Both the position numbers and the translations under genes were made by a program. Below are positions 6,924 through 9,225 of a stretch of 9,225 nucleotides of DNA, piece after piece. Source of the stretch: Actinomycetes bacterium (lineage in GTDB: Bacteria > Actinomycetota > Actinomycetes > Actinomycetales > Cellulomonadaceae); NCBI GenBank assembly GCA_023418375.1, contig JAEZZV010000242.1:1-9225 (forward strand), given 5' to 3'. Under the pieces are notes generated by a model, which was given only the letters and a program-made list of their open reading frames with translations, did not search any database and had not been told where the DNA came from. Each line of letters opens with the position of its first letter. Within the stretch, counting starts at the first letter, position 1.

Positions 6924-7175
6924 CGGGGGGACTCCTGGGTACACGGCTGCGGGCTCGTGCGAGGACGACGCCGGCCGCTCGGCCGGGCACCGCGGTACCA
7001 CCTCGCTTGCCGCCCCGGTCCCGGCCGACAGCCATCGCTGTCCGCCCGTCCTGGGACGACCGCTCTCGCGGGCTGTCACGGGCCCACCCGTCCGGCTCTA
7101 CTGAGGTCCCGGACCGCCGTGGCGGCTCGGTGCCCGTTCTTCCGGAGGCTCGCCGGTGATGGCCGGGTCGACGCC
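6924..7175 (-). promoter_or_regulatory. T-box leader (tRNA-Ile sensing), translational type
   Basis: This RNA leader binds uncharged tRNA-Ile and turns on ileS. A short Stem I closes GGC with GCC (7173-7175 and 7147-7149) and carries the isoleucine specifier ATC at 7160-7158 within CCGGCCATCACCGG. Downstream are CTCAGTAGAGCCGGACGGG, resembling the Stem II S-turn region, and a perfect hairpin GACAGC/GCTGTC (7027-7042), a likely Stem III. The T-box itself, AGGTGGTACCGCGG, is at 7003-6990. Its bulge TGGTACC (7000-6994) is flanked by GCGAGG (7006-7001) pairing perfectly with CCTCGC (6964-6959), with a CCGGCC/GGCCGG hairpin inside. The variable base is T, which matches A73 of tRNA-Ile. The Shine-Dalgarno AGGAG (6936-6932) follows closely and no terminator is visible, so control is probably of translation, as in mycobacterial and nocardial ileS. 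The exact sequestering pairing is not resolved. Confidence 0.92.
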
Positions 7176-7337
7176 TGTGCCTCGATGGTACCTGGCCGGT
7201 GATGGGACCCCTTCCACGCCTCCCGGCGAGGCTGCCCGGACGGACGGGCGCGACGCCCTGGTGCCCGGGACACCGCCGCCCGGAGGCTCCCCAGGACGAC
7301 GGCGACTCCCGCCGCCCATCCCCGCTAGGAGATCTCG
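7176..7337. other. Divergent intergenic region upstream of the T-box and the membrane protein gene
   Basis: This region separates the ileS leader from the plus-strand gene at 7338. It holds the ileS -10 candidate, a second copy of an 11-base sequence found at the T-box specifier (7195-7205), a small GGGCG/CGCCC hairpin (7246-7258) and the AGGAG ribosome site (7326-7330 region) for the plus-strand gene. No clear plus-strand promoter is recognised. Open frames crossing it on the minus strand look like low-complexity GC-rich artefacts. Confidence 0.5.
7185..7190 (-). promoter_or_regulatory. Candidate -10 box for ileS/T-box transcript
   Basis: TACCAT on the minus strand fits TANNNT and lies about ten bases before the base of Stem I, so transcription would begin at the T-box 5' end near 7178. 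No good -35 is seen at 16-18 bp. This position is supported mainly by its fit to the RNA structure. Confidence 0.4.
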
Positions 7338-8057
7338 ATGACCGCAACCACCGCCGGTCAGGCCGCCCCCACGGTCGCCGGCACCCCTGTCCCCGACCCA
7401 GCGACCGCCCGTGGCGTCGGCCACGCGTCGGCGTCGCGCGCCTGGGCCGGCACCTCCCTGCTCGCCGGCCTCGCGGGGATCGTCTCGATCCAGGCGTCCG
7501 CGGCCCTGTCGGTGAACTGGGTCGAGGTCGCCGGTGACCCCGAGGCGATCGTGGCCGACCTGGCCGAGCGGGTGCCCACGCTGCTCGCGTTCCACACGGC
7601 GACGGCGCTGTGCACGGTGCTCCTGCTCGTCGCGGCCGCCGGCCTGACCCGGCGGCTGCGGACGGGCACCCCGGCCGGCAGCCTCCTGCCGACGGTGGCC
7701 GGCAGCGGTCTGCTCCTGACCGCCGCGGCGGCGCTGCTCGGCGGCGGGCTCGACACGCAGTTCATGTTCGCGCTCGACACGCCCGAGCTCGTGGCGAGCT
7801 CCGGCTCGTTCTACTCCGACTGGGTCGCCACGATCCCGTGGCTCTGGGTGGGCGCCGGCGTGAGCGCCCTCGCGGTCGCCGTGGCCGGGCTGCGGCACCG
7901 GGCGGTCCCGCGCTGGATCGCCGTCGTGAGCCTGCTGCTGGGCGCCCTGACGGTTCTCACGGGCGTCTCCCCGTTCCAGTACCTGGCGGGCATGGTCGGT
8001 CCGGTGTGGCTGACGGTGGTCGCGGCCGGCTTCCTGCTCGGCGACCGGCGCCGGTGA
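7338..8057 (+). CDS. Predicted six-helix membrane protein of unknown function
   Basis: I do not recognise a named family. The 239-residue product has a 35-residue Ala/Thr/Pro-rich N-terminal tail and about six hydrophobic segments near residues 37-58, 82-103, 115-136, 163-184, 192-211 and 215-234, ending in a basic GDRRR tail. Between helices 3 and 4 is a less hydrophobic loop with LDTQFMFALDTPELV and SFYSDW, which may form an extracytoplasmic or pore-lining element. The ATG is well supported by AGGAG seven bases upstream. The gene is divergent from ileS. A large inverted repeat 15 bp after the stop separates it from the downstream sensor gene, so the two may be transcribed separately although they are only 68 bp apart. 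Third positions are overwhelmingly G or C, typical of a real gene here. Confidence 0.85.
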   Translation: MTATTAGQAAPTVAGTPVPDPATARGVGHASASRAWAGTSLLAGLAGIVSIQASAALSVNWVEVAGDPEAIVADLAERVPTLLAFHTATALCTVLLLVAAAGLTRRLRTGTPAGSLLPTVAGSGLLLTAAAALLGGGLDTQFMFALDTPELVASSGSFYSDWVATIPWLWVGAGVSALAVAVAGLRHRAVPRWIAVVSLLLGALTVLTGVSPFQYLAGMVGPVWLTVVAAGFLLGDRRR

Positions 8058-8072
8058 CCACAGGTGATGAAA

Positions 8073-8108
8073 CGGTCCCGGGCGGGGCATTCCCTCCGCC
8101 CGGGACCG
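8073..8108 (+). terminator. 13-bp perfect inverted repeat, probable terminator overlapping the next promoter
   Basis: CGGTCCCGGGCGG (8073-8085) is the exact reverse complement of CCGCCCGGGACCG (8096-8108). Two more pairs (G-T and G-C) extend the stem to 15 bp around a six-base loop. It begins 15 bp after the stop of the membrane protein gene. No T-run follows. Its right arm covers the expected -35 region of the downstream gene, so it could also be an operator. Confidence 0.6.
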
Positions 8109-8113
8109 CCGCC

Positions 8114-8119
8114 TACTGT
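8114..8119 (+). promoter_or_regulatory. Candidate -10 box for leaderless sensor gene transcript
   Basis: TACTGT fits TANNNT and is followed by exactly six bases and then the ATG at 8126, which would be the first transcribed base. No Shine-Dalgarno precedes that ATG, as expected for a leaderless message. The -35 is poor (TTCCCT at 8090-8095, 18 bp away) and lies in the inverted repeat. Confidence 0.5.
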
Positions 8120-8125
8120 GGCGCG

Positions 8126-9225
8126 ATGTCGATCACGGGCGGGCTCCCCCGGACCGCCGTCGCCGTCGGCGCCCTGGCGTGGCTCCTCGGGCTGCTCGGA
8201 CCGGTGGCCTACCTGACCTCAGGCGTCGGGTTCGCCACCGTGGACCCCCTGTTCCTCTTCGTGGACGCGACGGTCGCCGTCGTCTACGGGACGGTCGGAG
8301 CCGTGGTGCTCTGGCGGCGCCGGCACCCCGTCGGTTGGATCGTGGCGCTGGCCGGGGTCGGGGGCGGCCTGTCGGCGACCGGCGGCGGCTGGGCCGCCTA
8401 CGTCTCGACGCACCCCGGGTTCCCCGAGGTCGGCGTCCTGGGGCAGCTCTACGGGTGGGCGTGGATGCCGGGCACCGTCGCGCTGTTCACGGTGGTGCCC
8501 TGGCTCGTGCGGGACCACCGGCTGCCCGCTCCCGCCCGCGTCGGCGTCGTGCTCGGTGCGCTCACGGCTGCGGCGCTGCCCGCCGACGGCCTGCTGAGAC
8601 CCGACACGAGGACCGACGCACCGCTCGTCGCCGTCGTCGTCGTCGGCCTGGTCACGGCAGCGGCGACCGCCGTCCGCTGGCGGCGCGGTCCGGTGGGCGA
8701 GCGGCGCGGCCTCGGCCTGCTCGCCCTCGGCGCCGCGCTCATGTCGCTCTCCTTCGTCCCGCTCCTGCTCGTGACCGCCACCCCCGACCTGCTCGTGGCG
8801 GTGCCGCTCAGCCACCTGGCGTGCCAGGCGCTCTACCCGGCGGCGATCCTCGTCTCGGTGCTGCGCAACCGCCTGTGGGGCATCGATCTCGTGGTGAGCC
8901 GGGCCACCCTCGCAGGGCTCACGACCCTCGGGATGGCGACCGTCTACGCCGCGCTCGCCGCCGGGGCCACGCTCGTCGTCGGGAGCGGCCCCGTCCCCCA
9001 GCTCGTCGCGGCGGCCGGGATGGCTCTGGCCCTGGGCCCGACGCGCGACTACCTCGACCCCCGCGTGCGTCGGCTCGTCCACGGCGACGCCGCCGACCCC
9101 GGCCGCGCCGCGCTCCGGGTCGGCAGGGAGCTCGCCGGCGGCGGCTCCGCGGACGAGCTCCTGACCGGGCTCGCCCGCAGCGTCGGGGAGTCGCTGCGCC
9201 TGGAGTCGGTCGCGCTCCGCGCGAC
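8126..9225 (+). CDS. Membrane sensor, N-terminal part of a probable histidine kinase (runs off the edge)
   Basis: This frame is open from ATG 8126 to the window end, 366 residues without a stop. It has roughly eight to ten hydrophobic segments between residues 11 and 304. After these come the junction LRNRLWGIDLVVSRAT (246-261) and, after the last helices, PTRDYLDPRVRRLVHGD (315-331), followed by a soluble helical stretch (ADELLTGLARSVGESLRLESVALRA). That layout is familiar from actinobacterial sensor histidine kinases of the NarL/LuxR-partnered type, which continue with a GAF-like region, a dimerisation His and an ATPase domain. Those catalytic parts are not in the window, so kinase function is inferred. 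The input signal is unknown, and a partner response regulator would be expected further right. No Shine-Dalgarno precedes the start; a leaderless promoter is likely. The antisense strand's long open frame at 8219-9082 is a GC artefact. Confidence 0.8.
   Translation, partial: MSITGGLPRTAVAVGALAWLLGLLGPVAYLTSGVGFATVDPLFLFVDATVAVVYGTVGAVVLWRRRHPVGWIVALAGVGGGLSATGGGWAAYVSTHPGFPEVGVLGQLYGWAWMPGTVALFTVVPWLVRDHRLPAPARVGVVLGALTAAALPADGLLRPDTRTDAPLVAVVVVGLVTAAATAVRWRRGPVGERRGLGLLALGAALMSLSFVPLLLVTATPDLLVAVPLSHLACQALYPAAILVSVLRNRLWGIDLVVSRATLAGLTTLGMATVYAALAAGATLVVGSGPVPQLVAAAGMALALGPTRDYLDPRVRRLVHGDAADPGRAALRVGRELAGGGSADELLTGLARSVGESLRLESVALRA

Noticed and set aside
6924..7079. Upstream extension of ileS to ATG 7079
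   Set aside because: The added 52 codons lie inside the T-box RNA and are unlike IleRS; AGGAG supports ATG 6923.
3681..7202. Very long plus-strand open frame (1,173 codons) antisense to ileS
   Set aside because: It mirrors the ileS frame in GC-rich DNA; its translation is Arg/Val/Asp/His-rich with no domain, while ileS is unmistakable on the other strand.
7098..8090. Minus-strand frame antisense to the membrane protein gene
   Set aside because: Low-complexity Arg/Gly/Glu translation; it also crosses the T-box and the divergent promoter region.
8219..9082. Minus-strand 287-codon frame opposite the sensor gene
   Set aside because: His/Arg/Gly/Glu-rich composition typical of the antisense of a hydrophobic GC-rich gene; the plus strand encodes clear membrane helices and family motifs.
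1..9225. A novel defence, mobile or biosynthetic system
   Set aside because: No transposase, integrase, repeat array, toxin-antitoxin pair, or biosynthetic enzyme set is visible; the genes are core functions plus a membrane/sensor pair.

Overview
The window is very GC-rich DNA (about three quarters G+C by eye) from the core chromosome of an actinobacterium. Gene content, GTG starts, near-exclusive G/C third codon positions and a Mycobacterium/Nocardia-style ileS T-box point to Actinomycetes. A Cellulomonas-like member of the Micrococcales is my best guess, but that is inference.

Minus strand, read right to left (7200 to 1): a promoter candidate and a translational T-box leader, then ileS (type 2, eukaryote-like isoleucyl-tRNA synthetase), a strong GC hairpin region, a 336-bp gap, then a tight run of folC (folate biosynthesis), a DUF4233-type small membrane protein, ndk (nucleoside diphosphate kinase) and the 5' part of smc (chromosome condensation ATPase). 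folC and the DUF4233 gene overlap or abut, ndk follows 31 bp later and smc 47 bp after ndk, so these four are probably at least partly co-transcribed. The smc frame is interrupted at position 43-45 by a TAA, exactly where the family normally has a tyrosine codon. The same frame then continues with recognisable SMC sequence to the window edge.

Plus strand (7338 to 9225): divergent from ileS lies a predicted six-helix membrane protein of unknown function. It is followed by a 13-bp perfect inverted repeat and then a multi-helix membrane sensor, apparently the N-terminal part of a histidine kinase, which runs off the right edge. That gene has no Shine-Dalgarno sequence but a -10 box six bases before its ATG, the arrangement of a leaderless transcript.

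The genes are housekeeping functions (translation, folate, nucleotides, chromosome structure) next to a small membrane/sensor locus. I see no mobile element, CRISPR array, tRNA, rRNA or defence system. The points most worth following are the smc stop codon, the T-box leader, the paired alternative hairpins after ileS, a small ORF coupled to folC, and the inverted repeat/leaderless promoter in front of the sensor gene.
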